From positions 1-64,000 of the IMG/VR virus record IMGVR_UViG_3300042544_003680: a stretch of 64,000 nucleotides of DNA. One strand, 5' to 3'. The position numbers and the translations under genes are program-made. This stretch comes from a virus. The notes under the pieces are model-generated. The model ran no database searches. It was given only the letters and a program-made list of their open reading frames with translations, and was not told where the DNA came from. Positions 48,225-56,294 of this stretch are shown here, piece after piece (position 1 is the first letter of the stretch; every line of letters starts with the position of its first letter).

Positions 48225-48836
48225 ATGAGTGCTAGACAAGAAATTCTAAAACTGAATGCCAGCTATTTTCCAATTGCTACAGCAAACTGGAAGGATGTTA
48301 TGGTGGACATTGTATCTGGGGTGTGTTATCCTATGGATATAAATTATGAATTTGATGAAAATGGGAATGTTGATAAAACAAAGATTTCTTATATGAATGT
48401 TGTTCGTTCATTCAAAGAATGGGAATCTCTGCCTATTCGTGAATTTGATGAATATGTTCGTAGTGCAAAAAATGTTTATCGGTTGCCGCCAATTGTGGTT
48501 TGCAGCAAATATGATAAAATTGTTCATAAAAAAGTAGTTTTCCCTACTAAAGCTAATATCTGGCGTCGGGACAATTATACCTGCGGATACACGGGAAAGA
48601 TTTTGGATAAAAATAACGTATCTACCGATCATATAATTCCTTCTAGCAGGGGAGGAGAGAACACATGGGAAAATCTAATAACATGTGACAAAACTCTTAA
48701 TACATGGAAAGGTAATCGTACACCAAAAGAGTGTGGATTGAAACTTCTATGGAAACCTACAAAACCTAAGAATGGAATGATATTTGATATTTATCGGGAG
48801 GAATGGTCTATTTTTCTAAATGCTAATATTTCTTAA
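48225..48836 (+). CDS. HNH endonuclease
   Basis: 'NYTCGYTGKILDKNNVSTDH' then 'IIPSSRGGENTWENLITCD' is an HNH core: D-H, N and the final asparagine/histidine site; Cys residues of the usual zinc pairs are partly present (C-x-Y-T-G, ITCD). N-terminal extension of about 100 residues. Free-standing homing-type nuclease or nicking enzyme. It converges on a LAGLIDADG gene, with a 21-nt tail-to-tail overlap. Confidence 0.7.
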   Translation: MSARQEILKLNASYFPIATANWKDVMVDIVSGVCYPMDINYEFDENGNVDKTKISYMNVVRSFKEWESLPIREFDEYVRSAKNVYRLPPIVVCSKYDKIVHKKVVFPTKANIWRRDNYTCGYTGKILDKNNVSTDHIIPSSRGGENTWENLITCDKTLNTWKGNRTPKECGLKLLWKPTKPKNGMIFDIYREEWSIFLNANIS

Positions 48837-49688
48837 ATATTCTTGTTGAGCTACATATGCCTGCTCTTCTGTTTCAAATCTACCGATATGTTTAGTTCTT
48901 TTTTCGAGTGGTAATCTACAACATGCAATCCATTTATTTCGGGTTTTATCATATGTAATATTTTTATACTTGGAAGAAGATTCAGAATAATATTTAGTGG
49001 CTTTGATTCGTAGTTTTTTTAATTCTAAATATTTTTCATATTTTCTTTCTAATTTTATAGTGCAATCTTTATACATCCAATCAGTGAATATTTCGACTTG
49101 TTTATTCCCATTTATTTCTAATACATGAATTTTACCTTTTTTAATGATATTTGTAGTTATATTTAAAAGATTTTCGATGATATCTTTTAATTTATCACAA
49201 AAAGAAAAACTACTCAAAATAGCAATTGTTGCTCTCTTCACATTATTTTTAGAATTGGATTTTATACTCAAACAGCCATCTCCATCAAAATATCCTCTTA
49301 TAAAATGATTATACAATGAAGAATCTAAATTTAATGGAAAAGTTAATGTTAATGATTTGGGCGATTCGTTACCAGTTTTGATTAAATCATTGACCATTTT
49401 TTTATTATATATTTGAAGTCTTATAAATCCTTTCGATTTTATAGGTCGATTCTTTATATATGATGTGTATTGTTTAGTATCAATTTTTGTTTTATCTTCT
49501 CCTAATAATACGATACTCATGTGCTTCAATAAATCTGAGTCTTTTACCGATAGATTCACATTAATTCGATTATTTTTTGAAGTAAAACAACCATCCGCAT
49601 ATAAAAATCCTAAAATATAAGCCTTAGTTTCATCATTAATAATTTCAAAAAAGTTTTCTTGCATACATATACTTATATTATAGACCAT
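48816..49688 (-). CDS. LAGLIDADG homing endonuclease with AP2-like C-terminus
   Basis: Two LAGLIDADG helices: 'YILGFLYADGCF' and 'FIRGYFDGDGCL', each ending in the catalytic acid. The C-terminal 50 residues ('YDKTRNKWIACCRLPLEKRT' and 'HIGRFETEEQAY') look like an AP2 DNA-binding domain. It is the only leftward gene in the long rightward block 36-60 kb, as expected of a mobile insertion. Start may be 24 nt internal (MQENFF). Confidence 0.8.
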   Translation of the reverse strand: MVYNISICMQENFFEIINDETKAYILGFLYADGCFTSKNNRINVNLSVKDSDLLKHMSIVLLGEDKTKIDTKQYTSYIKNRPIKSKGFIRLQIYNKKMVNDLIKTGNESPKSLTLTFPLNLDSSLYNHFIRGYFDGDGCLSIKSNSKNNVKRATIAILSSFSFCDKLKDIIENLLNITTNIIKKGKIHVLEINGNKQVEIFTDWMYKDCTIKLERKYEKYLELKKLRIKATKYYSESSSKYKNITYDKTRNKWIACCRLPLEKRTKHIGRFETEEQAYVAQQEYLRNISI

Positions 49689-49732
49689 ATTATTCCAAAT
49701 ATTTTAATTATATATTTTATAATATTTTTTAC

Positions 49733-49760
49733 TTGACTTTCTAGAAGAATGTCGTAAATT
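49733..49760 (+). promoter_or_regulatory. Sigma70-like promoter
   Basis: TTGACT (49733-49738), 16 bp ending TGTCG, TAAATT (49755-49760), 8 nt to the ATG at 49769. Confidence 0.55.
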
Positions 49761-49768
49761 TAATTAAT

Positions 49769-50047
49769 ATGTTATCTGAACATGAAATAGAACAATTATT
49801 TTTGGAAGGAACTATTCGAAAATTCGAAATGGCACACATTCTTACTAAGAAAAAATTCGATATTTATTATTATAAATTAGAATATGCTCCGAGTGTACGT
49901 GATGTTTGTGAAAAGAATAAAATAAAAATGTTTTATAATGAATGGTATGAAGAATATAGCGAACGAGTTCGCACTTTAGAAGAAAACAATATAAATAATG
50001 TTGTAGTCTTGATTAGTAAGGAAGATGCACAAAGATTTGGATTGTAA
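49769..50047 (+). CDS. Unknown protein, 92 aa
   Basis: Helical N-terminus 'MLSEHEIEQLFLEGTIRKFE', then 'NNVVVLISKEDAQRFGL'. Its N-terminus resembles the capsid tag only superficially and its promoter is early-type. Directly precedes the tmRNA. Confidence 0.5.
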   Translation: MLSEHEIEQLFLEGTIRKFEMAHILTKKKFDIYYYKLEYAPSVRDVCEKNKIKMFYNEWYEEYSERVRTLEENNINNVVVLISKEDAQRFGL

Positions 50048-50059
50048 AATCCAGTAAAT

Positions 50060-50503
50060 GGGGGTGTTTTGGTTTCGACTTAATGGTTGAAATTAACATA
50101 GCACGTAGTAGTTGATCAGTTGGCTACTTTAAAAGCTGATCAAAACAAATAAAAGCAGAAGACGCAGAAGTCAATGCCCTACTAGCGCAAGCTGAATACA
50201 TTTTCAACAATGCAGACGAATTCGTCGGTGTCGAAGAAATGGAAATGGTTGCCTAAGTTAAACAATAATGGATACTATTAAAATTATTGAGGTCTAAAAA
50301 TAGGTTGTATAAAAGCATTCTAATATACATAGAACAAAAAATGCAGGTAGCTATTAGCTTTTTGTAATAGCGGGTAATGACTCAAAAAAATCGGTTGATA
50401 TGCCAGCAAACCCAAAGTCTCAGAAATTGCGAAATATCTAAGCGTGTAGAATTGTTAAATTAGATTGTTAAACACAGGGGTTCGACTCCCCTCACCTCCA
50501 CCA
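50060..50503 (+). ncRNA. ssrA: tmRNA (transfer-messenger RNA)
   Basis: The tRNA-like domain is formed by GGGGGTG (50060-50066) and CACCTCC (50493-50499) with a G-U at the third pair, the alanine identity signal. It also has the GGTTTCGACT 5' motif, a T-arm with GTTCGACTC and encoded CCA. The best tag frame starts with GCA at 50155 and ends with TAA at 50254-50256: 33 residues, beginning AEDAEVNALLAQ and ending EEMEMVA. At 444 nt it is longer than typical bacterial tmRNA. It rescues stalled ribosomes and tags products. Confidence 0.92.
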
Positions 50504-50505
50504 AA

Positions 50506-50964
50506 ATGAACCAGTTAAATACAGAAATATTTGAAAACGAGAAATTTCCATTTGTGGCAAATATGCCATATTACTATACGGAAGATTTCGAAGTAGTATT
50601 GGAAAACACAATTTGGGTCAGTATAAATGATCCGGGTGTTTATTTGGCTAAGATTAGTCCATTTTTAATGGAAATTCCGAGATTACAAATAAACTTTTAT
50701 GACTTGGAAAAAGATGATGAAGAATATGCTTATAAAGCACCTTCTCCTGAAGATGCCAAAAAGATTGTTGATTTTCTCTTGCAAAACAAAGGTAGTAATG
50801 TAATAGTTAATTGTGTTGCAGGAATTAGCCGCAGTGGTGCAGTTGCTAAATTCTGCGAAGAAATTCTTGGTTATCATTGGATTCCTTTTTCAAAAAATCA
50901 TTCAATTCCTAATCCTACATTGTTCAATTTGATGAAAGAATACTATGAAAGAAAAACATCGTAA
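50506..50964 (+). CDS. Dual-specificity/tyrosine phosphatase-like protein
   Basis: 'VNCVAGISRSGAVAKF' holds the CxxGxSRSG phosphatase loop (C103 to R109) within a 152-aa compact domain; the conserved His before Cys is Asn here. The preceding helix and 'DAKKIVDFLLQNK' fit the DSP fold. It starts two bases after the tmRNA CCA. Targets could be phosphoproteins or RNA 5' ends. Confidence 0.7.
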   Translation: MNQLNTEIFENEKFPFVANMPYYYTEDFEVVLENTIWVSINDPGVYLAKISPFLMEIPRLQINFYDLEKDDEEYAYKAPSPEDAKKIVDFLLQNKGSNVIVNCVAGISRSGAVAKFCEEILGYHWIPFSKNHSIPNPTLFNLMKEYYERKTS

Positions 50965-51175
50965 AACTGCGGAAGTAATAATAAACTATATCATCCGTAA
51001 TAAATTGATAGAACTTCGCGCCGATTACACTTTATCCATAGCAAATAGTGAATGGTTGAAAGAAGGAGCAGCAGAACAACGTGTAAAAGAACTTGAAGCT
51101 GATATTAAAGGTCATACGAATTTTATAGAAATTTTAGACGAATATATAAGCAAATTTGAGGTTAAGCAAGAATAA
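50945..51175 (+). CDS. Small helical protein, 76 aa
   Basis: Charged coiled coil ('EGAAEQRVKELEADIKGHTN'). Overlaps the phosphatase gene end by 20 nt. Unknown role. Confidence 0.5.
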   Translation: MKEKHRKTAEVIINYIIRNKLIELRADYTLSIANSEWLKEGAAEQRVKELEADIKGHTNFIEILDEYISKFEVKQE

Positions 51176-51196
51176 AAACGATATTGTTTATAAGTT

Positions 51197-51613
51197 ATGA
51201 CTTTTGAATTAGCACAGAAAAAAATTGTTTTTTGGGCAGAGATAAAAGACCTTCATCAATGCAGAGATTATTTTTTATTTGCATATGAAAATCCTTTCTT
51301 TTATAAATTACTGAAAAGAGTTAATTATCCAGTTCCCGGCAGAAAGAAATTAAAGCAGATGGTTGAATCCATAAAAAAGGATAAGAAAAATTCCCATGAA
51401 ACATATATAACTGTCTCTGACGATTGGTATCCTTGTTACAGAGGAAATAAAATATGTATAAGTTTTCGCAATAATTTTATATATGCTTCTGGAAATGATG
51501 ATTTTGCTATGAGTAAACCAAATTCTACATTTGAAGAATTTTGTAATATAATCAAAATGAAAAATCTTAATAAAGAAATATTTAAATCTCTTGGTTTTGA
51601 ATATGATTGTTAA
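51197..51613 (+). CDS. Unknown protein, 138 aa
   Basis: Alpha/beta protein with aromatic-rich segments ('CRDYFLFAYENPFFYKLLKR', 'YPCYRGNKICISFRNN'). No family recognised. Confidence 0.5.
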   Translation: MTFELAQKKIVFWAEIKDLHQCRDYFLFAYENPFFYKLLKRVNYPVPGRKKLKQMVESIKKDKKNSHETYITVSDDWYPCYRGNKICISFRNNFIYASGNDDFAMSKPNSTFEEFCNIIKMKNLNKEIFKSLGFEYDC

Positions 51614-51640
51614 ATGAGTACAAGATTCTTCGAAAAAACC

Positions 51641-51668
51641 TTGACTTCTCTGAGAAAAGTGGTAAAGT
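51641..51668 (+). promoter_or_regulatory. Sigma70-like promoter for a tRNA/RNA region
   Basis: TTGACT (51641-51646), 16 bp ending GTGG, TAAAGT (51663-51668). No gene follows for 440 nt, only tRNA-like sequences. Confidence 0.6.
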
Positions 51669-51679
51669 AAGGATACACA

Positions 51680-51810
51680 AGAAGTGTTACAGCAAACATA
51701 AAAAAATCAAACTTCTATTTTGACGATAAAACACTTCTGAATAAGATTAATAACTGCAATGAAAAATTACAATCCAAATCGGTTTAGAAGGTTCGATTCC
51801 TTCCAACATT
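51680..51810 (+). other. tRNA remnant with isolated T-arm
   Basis: AGAAGTGTT (51680-51688) pairs with AACACTTCT (51730-51738). A textbook T-arm GAAGG-TTCGATT-CCTTC (51787-51803) stands without a matching acceptor or anticodon arm. Probably a decayed or rearranged tRNA. Confidence 0.4.
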
Positions 51811-51816
51811 CTAGTA

Positions 51817-51890
51817 TTGTTGTAGTGTAATGGTAACACCCCGATCCGTAAAAAAGAATTAATCTGTAAAAGATTCCAAACCGCAACAAA
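51817..51890 (+). tRNA. Degenerate tRNA-like element
   Basis: Acceptor TTGTTGT/GCAACAA and D-arm GTGT/ACAC with AATGGTA are intact. The T-arm is replaced by AATCT-GTAAA-AGATT and no anticodon stem is clear. AGATTCCAA (51871-51879) could instead pair with TTGGAATCT (51914-51922). Confidence 0.35.
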
Positions 51891-51978
51891 ATATTCTTGG
51901 TATAGAAACAAAATTGGAATCTGGAACAATCATAATATATGTTATGAGTAAAAATAATATAAAGACAACTTAAAATAC

Positions 51979-52049
51979 AGCCCCTTAGTATAATGGTAGT
52001 ACATTCGGTTTTGATCCGAATAGCGTTGGATCGTAACCAGCAGGGGTTA
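51979..52049 (+). tRNA. tRNA-Gln (TTG), copy 2
   Basis: Acceptor AGCCCCT/AGGGGTT, anticodon stem TTCGG/CCGAA with loop TTTTGAT, T-arm GTTGG-ATCGTAA-CCAGC. CCA not fully encoded. The rest of 51614-52108 holds only the elements listed. Confidence 0.8.
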
Positions 52050-52108
52050 CATATAATGGATATGTAAAATATAGTTGATGTTTTTATATACTCTCTTTAA
52101 ATAATCGA

Positions 52109-52858
52109 ATGCGGAGAAAAACAAGTAACATATGGTCAATTTCAGATGAACAATTCATTGAAAGAGTTAAGACATGTCGGTCAATGGCTGAATTGTTGAG
52201 AACCTTTTCTTTACAAAATAAAGGAAACAATTTTAAAACCGCTAAAAGACGAATTGAAGAATTAAGTATTGATTCTTCACATTTTCTATCGGCAATGGAA
52301 TCGAGTATTGTTACTCGGACTATGTCTAAAGAAAAATTCATGAATATATTGGAATCAGGAAAACGGATTACTAATACTAATGTTAAAAAATTTATTTTAA
52401 AATTTGATCTAATAAAAAATGAGTGCAAGAGTTGCGGACTTTCTTCTGAGTGGAATGGTAAAAAACTAGTTCTCCAATTAGAACATATGGATGGCAATTC
52501 TATTAACAATAAATTAAATAATTTATGTTTTTTATGCCCGAATTGCCATTCACAGACAGATACATTTGCTGGAAAAAAACTTAAAAAATATTATAAATGT
52601 TCTTCTTGTGGACAAAATATCTGCAAAAATGATAAATGCTGTTATCAGTGCTCTGGAAAAAAGAGAAGACTGGCTATGCGACCAGATAAAGAACAATTAA
52701 TAGAGATAATAAAAAAAGAACCGATGGAAACAATTGCTCATTCATTAGGGTTGAAAACGGGAAATACAATTAAAAAATGGTGTGTAGAATACAACATAAA
52801 TTTTAAAGAAATATCACCATATTCACGAATGAATCGGTCACGAATAAAAGAAAAATAA
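52109..52858 (+). CDS. HNH endonuclease with zinc ribbon and HTH tail
   Basis: 'ECKSCGLSSEWNGKKLVLQL' and 'LCPNCHSQTDTF' give two CxxC pairs around a DG/NN/H HNH core ('EHMDGNSINNKLNNL'), followed by a second zinc ribbon ('YKCSSCGQNICKNDKCCYQC') and a C-terminal HTH ('METIAHSLGLKTGNTIKKW'). A typical free-standing phage HNH nuclease. Confidence 0.8.
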   Translation: MRRKTSNIWSISDEQFIERVKTCRSMAELLRTFSLQNKGNNFKTAKRRIEELSIDSSHFLSAMESSIVTRTMSKEKFMNILESGKRITNTNVKKFILKFDLIKNECKSCGLSSEWNGKKLVLQLEHMDGNSINNKLNNLCFLCPNCHSQTDTFAGKKLKKYYKCSSCGQNICKNDKCCYQCSGKKRRLAMRPDKEQLIEIIKKEPMETIAHSLGLKTGNTIKKWCVEYNINFKEISPYSRMNRSRIKEK

Positions 52859-52859
52859 A

Positions 52860-53084
52860 ATGATAACGGAATTTAAGAATCCGATACCAGTAGTCTCTCC
52901 ATTAGGAGATGGATATGCAATTTATGTAAAAGAAAATGGAATGCATGAAAACGATGTATGGACAATAGTTTTAAAAGATGGAGGGAAGATAATGAATTTT
53001 CTCACAAATCAAATCTTAGTTCATTCTAATAAAACATATAGTATAGAAAAAAGTAAAGATTTGAAATATGAGAGCAACGAATGA
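52860..53084 (+). CDS. Small unknown protein, 74 aa
   Basis: Beta-rich ('DGYAIYVKENGMHENDVWTI'). Follows the HNH gene by 1 nt and overlaps the next gene by 17 nt. Unknown. Confidence 0.5.
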   Translation: MITEFKNPIPVVSPLGDGYAIYVKENGMHENDVWTIVLKDGGKIMNFLTNQILVHSNKTYSIEKSKDLKYESNE

Positions 53085-53256
53085 AATATGTAATATTTGT
53101 GGAAAATTCACTTTGCATCACAATTCAAATTGTGTAGAATGTAGTAGACGAAAAAAAGAAGAAGAATTTTTAATTTGGATAAATTCTCCTATTCAAGATA
53201 AAATCGAAAAACTAAGATTAAGAATTGAAGAATTGAAGAATTGGAAAAAAGAATAG
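53068..53256 (+). CDS. Small zinc-finger protein, 62 aa
   Basis: 'EICNICGKFTLHHNSNCVEC' provides four Cys for a zinc ribbon; charged helical tail. Confidence 0.55.
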   Translation: MRATNEICNICGKFTLHHNSNCVECSRRKKEEEFLIWINSPIQDKIEKLRLRIEELKNWKKE

Positions 53257-53285
53257 ACAGTTTAAACGCAACATATTAATCTTAT

Positions 53286-53567
53286 ATGAATAAGGAAGAA
53301 CCAAAAATTGTAAGCATTAAACTTTCTGAAATGGATTCACTAACGGTGAATATTCCTCCAGTTGTAAAAATTGAAAATGTAGTAAATTATTGCGGTTATG
53401 CAGTTTCGGGAACTTTTGATTTTTCAGGAATTCCCAAACAATACCACGGTTTATTTTTGCGTATTTTAATGGCTAGATTGGGAATAGAATATGAATATAC
53501 TGTTAAAAAAAATAAACCACAGAAGAAAATAAATTTCTGGACTAAATGGAAAAATAAGTTTAAGTAA
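53286..53567 (+). CDS. Unknown protein, 93 aa
   Basis: Basic C-terminus (KKNKPQKKINFWTKWKNKFK). No recognised domain. Ends 5 nt before tRNA-His. Confidence 0.5.
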   Translation: MNKEEPKIVSIKLSEMDSLTVNIPPVVKIENVVNYCGYAVSGTFDFSGIPKQYHGLFLRILMARLGIEYEYTVKKNKPQKKINFWTKWKNKFK

Positions 53568-53571
53568 TTAT

Positions 53572-53646
53572 GGGTTTTAAAGCATTTTGGTGATGCCATA
53601 GTTTGTGGAACTATCCAATCGGGTTCGATTCCCGATAAGACCCCCA
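53572..53646 (+). tRNA. tRNA-His (GTG) with encoded G-1:C73
   Basis: Acceptor GGTTTTA/TAAGACC extended by G at 53572 opposite C at 53643, the histidine-specific extra pair; anticodon stem ATAGT/ACTAT with loop TTGTGGA; T-arm TCGGG-TTCGATT-CCCGA; CCA encoded. Confidence 0.9.
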
Positions 53647-53713
53647 TCTTGAGTGTGCAATAAAATATAAAAATTTCTGTTGCACGTATCACAAGAACAT
53701 GTATAGTAGCTAC

Positions 53714-53802
53714 GGGAGGTTATGCAAGCTGGGCTTGTCGCGGTCTTGAAAACCGAGGGATCTCTAAAAAAGGTTGGGGTTCGATTCCTCAGCTTCCCGC
53801 CA
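53714..53802 (+). tRNA. tRNA-Ser (TGA)
   Basis: Acceptor GGGAGGT/GCTTCCC, anticodon loop CTTGAAA, long variable arm, T-arm TGGGG-TTCGATT-CCTCA, encoded CCA. Confidence 0.9.
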
Positions 53803-53810
53803 AATTTTAT

Positions 53811-53903
53811 GGAAGTGACGCAAATGCTGGTTTTTTGCGGAGATTTGCTAAATCTCTGATCTCTAAAAAAGGTCCAAGGGTTCGATCCCCTTCTCTTCCG
53901 CCA
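53811..53903 (+). tRNA. tRNA-Ser (GCT)
   Basis: Acceptor GGAAGTG/CTCTTCC (one mismatch), anticodon stem GAGAT/ATCTC with loop TTGCTAA, variable arm nearly the same as in tRNA-Ser (TGA), T-arm AAGGG-TTCGATC-CCCTT, encoded CCA. Confidence 0.9.
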
Positions 53904-53919
53904 ATTTAACTTATAAATT

Positions 53920-55113
53920 ATGACCACACAACAACTCTTTATTCCTAAGAAACTAAAAATCGGGTTTCGAGAAAGAACTGATACGTTTACTAAAAAACTA
54001 GCATATGTCATTTATTACGATGAAAAAAATGTGCTTCGTAAACAAAAAAGCTGGGACAGTTGGCGTGATAAAAATATTGAACCAATTGAATTGGATAACA
54101 ATCCAATGGACGGGTTTGTAATTAATAAAAATGTTGAGCGTTATAATTGGAGTCACTTTTCAAACAATAGAAGTTATATCCGAATCTATGATTCTAGAGG
54201 TGTAGAATTTGAAATTACTCCTGAAAACTTAATTGGAATTTTGATGCATTCTGATTGCAGTCGCCGGGTTTTAGAAGGAAAATATGTATATGCATGGAGC
54301 GGTAAAGAATTGGTGTTACTACCAACTAATAGTCAGGAATACGTCGATTCTGTTGCATATACTAAAAGATTAGAAACAAAAATTTCAGCACGGGAATTAA
54401 AAGCAGGTCTTTCATATAAAACTAAAAAAGGCGAAGATGTAATTTATATGGGTCGATATGACTTTTATCAAATGGATTATAACGAGCCTGATTATAGTCG
54501 TTCCCGGCATAAAAAAGAAAAGGTTTTTATTTTTGTGGACAAGGATGAAAAGATAAGATTGGGCATTTCTGTAAAACACTTGTCATTGTTGAATTCTCCG
54601 GAAATTGTTGCGAATTATGCAGAACTTTCGGATAGAATTTTAAGTGATGTTCGCTTCTACAAGGATGAAAAATGGGAAATGGTTCCAGTTGAAATTGATG
54701 ATATTTGTCGAAATAATACTGGAAACCACCCTGTTCATCTAAGATATTTCTTAAAGACGAATGATCCAGATATCTATAAATCAGTAGATGTCTTTAGTAA
54801 AAATCATGTCAGGTGGAATGCAATTATTGATAATATTATACATGATTACAAGTATCATAGAGATCCAGACCGAATTTTATCTCAATCAGAAATTGACGAA
54901 ATGGTACAAAATTCATATTTTTGCGTAGCTGACGGGTATTATTCAATAAACATAGCAAATCAGACCATTTTTAGTAGTAATTCGACCCATTATGGTAGGT
55001 ATAAAAACTCTCTCCACTCAGAAGAGAGTATTAAGAATTTAGGATTACTTGCAGTACAAATGGAACTTTCCAACAATAAAAAAGTTATTATTGAATCCCT
55101 AGACAAAATCTAA
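53920..55113 (+). CDS. Unknown protein, 397 aa
   Basis: Starts 'LKIGFRERTDTFTKKLAYVI', with 'KSWDSWRDKNIEPIELDNNP' and 'RVLEGKYVYAWSGKELVLLP' as distinctive segments; two or three beta-rich domains. Codon use is slightly less AT-biased than surroundings. I recognise no function. It is followed 4 nt later by a coiled-coil protein. Confidence 0.55.
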   Translation: MTTQQLFIPKKLKIGFRERTDTFTKKLAYVIYYDEKNVLRKQKSWDSWRDKNIEPIELDNNPMDGFVINKNVERYNWSHFSNNRSYIRIYDSRGVEFEITPENLIGILMHSDCSRRVLEGKYVYAWSGKELVLLPTNSQEYVDSVAYTKRLETKISARELKAGLSYKTKKGEDVIYMGRYDFYQMDYNEPDYSRSRHKKEKVFIFVDKDEKIRLGISVKHLSLLNSPEIVANYAELSDRILSDVRFYKDEKWEMVPVEIDDICRNNTGNHPVHLRYFLKTNDPDIYKSVDVFSKNHVRWNAIIDNIIHDYKYHRDPDRILSQSEIDEMVQNSYFCVADGYYSINIANQTIFSSNSTHYGRYKNSLHSEESIKNLGLLAVQMELSNNKKVIIESLDKI

Positions 55114-55117
55114 TTTT

Positions 55118-55567
55118 ATGACTAAAACATCAGACGAAAAAATCGAACAAATTTTTGCAATTTTGCAAGAAAAGAAAAAAGCACTCCTTTCTGCTGAAAA
55201 ACCAAAGTGGAAAACTCATCTTTCCTTCTCATATCAGGAAGAAGGAAAGAACGTTGAGCGAATTAATATTCAAGTGTGTAATGATTTACAAACACTAGTT
55301 AATATTGCTGCATTCTTGATTTCTAAAAAAGAATACACTGACAAGGCATATCAACTTTTGAATGTATCTAAAAGTTTTCCTTTTTGGCATAATTTTTCTT
55401 TTGATGATTGGATGAGTGATATCTCTACAAGAGTTAATCAACTTCAAATTTCCTCCAAAAAGAAAGAAATTGAAGATTTGGAAAAGAAATTGGATGTTTT
55501 GGTTAGTCCGGAAAAGCGCCGAGAAATGGAGCTTGAAGCGATTACAAAATCGCTTGCGGATTTATAA
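55118..55567 (+). CDS. Unknown protein, 149 aa
   Basis: Helical ends ('EIEDLEKKLDVLVSPEKRRE') with a central beta segment ('HLSFSYQEEGKNVERINIQV'). Possibly a partner of the 397-aa protein. Unknown. Confidence 0.5.
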   Translation: MTKTSDEKIEQIFAILQEKKKALLSAEKPKWKTHLSFSYQEEGKNVERINIQVCNDLQTLVNIAAFLISKKEYTDKAYQLLNVSKSFPFWHNFSFDDWMSDISTRVNQLQISSKKKEIEDLEKKLDVLVSPEKRREMELEAITKSLADL

Positions 55568-55573
55568 TTTCTT

Positions 55574-55792
55574 ATGCAAAAAAGATATCTAATAAGTCTA
55601 AAACCTGAGTACCATCAGGAAATAGTAGAAATAGCAGACAAAATAGCGTCTCTTGGTGGAATTATTCATCGTGTTATGTATAGTATTGGAATTATTAGTG
55701 CAACAATAGATAAGAATGTTTTGGAAAAACAAGATTTTTTTATCGAAAAAGTAAAATCATTTCGTGAAGACAACGTGGTAACAATCATATAA
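55574..55792 (+). CDS. Small protein, 72 aa
   Basis: Compact alpha/beta ('YLISLKPEYHQEIVEIADKI', 'GIISATIDKNVLEKQDFFIE'), ferredoxin-like in appearance and similar in outline to subtilisin-propeptide folds. Function unknown. Confidence 0.5.
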   Translation: MQKRYLISLKPEYHQEIVEIADKIASLGGIIHRVMYSIGIISATIDKNVLEKQDFFIEKVKSFREDNVVTII

Positions 55793-55850
55793 TCTCTAAA
55801 ATGTTGTTTATAATTTTCGTGTATGGGATAATCCCATGTTCTTGTTGCTT

Positions 55851-55916
55851 GGCCCGTCAGCAAGAATTTCGGAATATTTAGGAGTCCAAATCCTAAGTAA
55901 AGTTAACGGGCCGCCA
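55851..55916 (+). tRNA. tRNA-like element, possible Trp (CCA), no T-arm
   Basis: Acceptor GGCCCGT/ACGGGCC with discriminator G and encoded CCA. One arm TTAGGA/TCCTAA with loop GTCCAAA could present anticodon CCA, but a normal T-arm is missing and total length is only 66 nt. A perfect hairpin ATGGGA/TCCCAT (55823-55837) precedes it. Confidence 0.4.
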
Positions 55917-55929
55917 ATTTTTAATTAAA

Positions 55930-56283
55930 ATGAAAAAGCCGAAAAAGCCTGAAGAATATTTTTGGGAGACAACAATAATATCTGAAAAAACTATTTCCAG
56001 CGGTGAAATAGTTGATGATAAAATCCCCATAGAATATAGTGAAATTGTAATCACGGAATATAATGGCGATCCTATTGATTCTGTTAAAATAGTAGAATAT
56101 AAGCATAAAAAAATTCGGAATCTAAAATATAGCGAAGAACTTGCAATCTATTTAAAGGAAATGGAAGCGTATAAAGAAAAATGCGCCGAAATATATAAAA
56201 AATCCCAAGAAACTCAAAGACTCAATGCTATTAAAAAACTAGAAAAACTAGAAAAACTAGAAAAACTTCGGGCAAAACGATAA
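55930..56283 (+). CDS. Unknown protein with KLE repeat, 117 aa
   Basis: A 9-nt unit CTAGAAAAA repeats three times near the 3' end, giving KLEKLEKLEKL in a coiled coil. N-terminal half beta-like. Unknown function. Confidence 0.5.
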   Translation: MKKPKKPEEYFWETTIISEKTISSGEIVDDKIPIEYSEIVITEYNGDPIDSVKIVEYKHKKIRNLKYSEELAIYLKEMEAYKEKCAEIYKKSQETQRLNAIKKLEKLEKLEKLRAKR

Positions 56284-56294
56284 AAATTTTAATT

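Noticed and set aside
49769-50047. N-terminus 'MLSEHEIEQLFLEG' as another capsid tag
   Set aside because: It lacks the aromatic MxF pattern near the start and is driven by an early-type promoter, so the match is likely chance.
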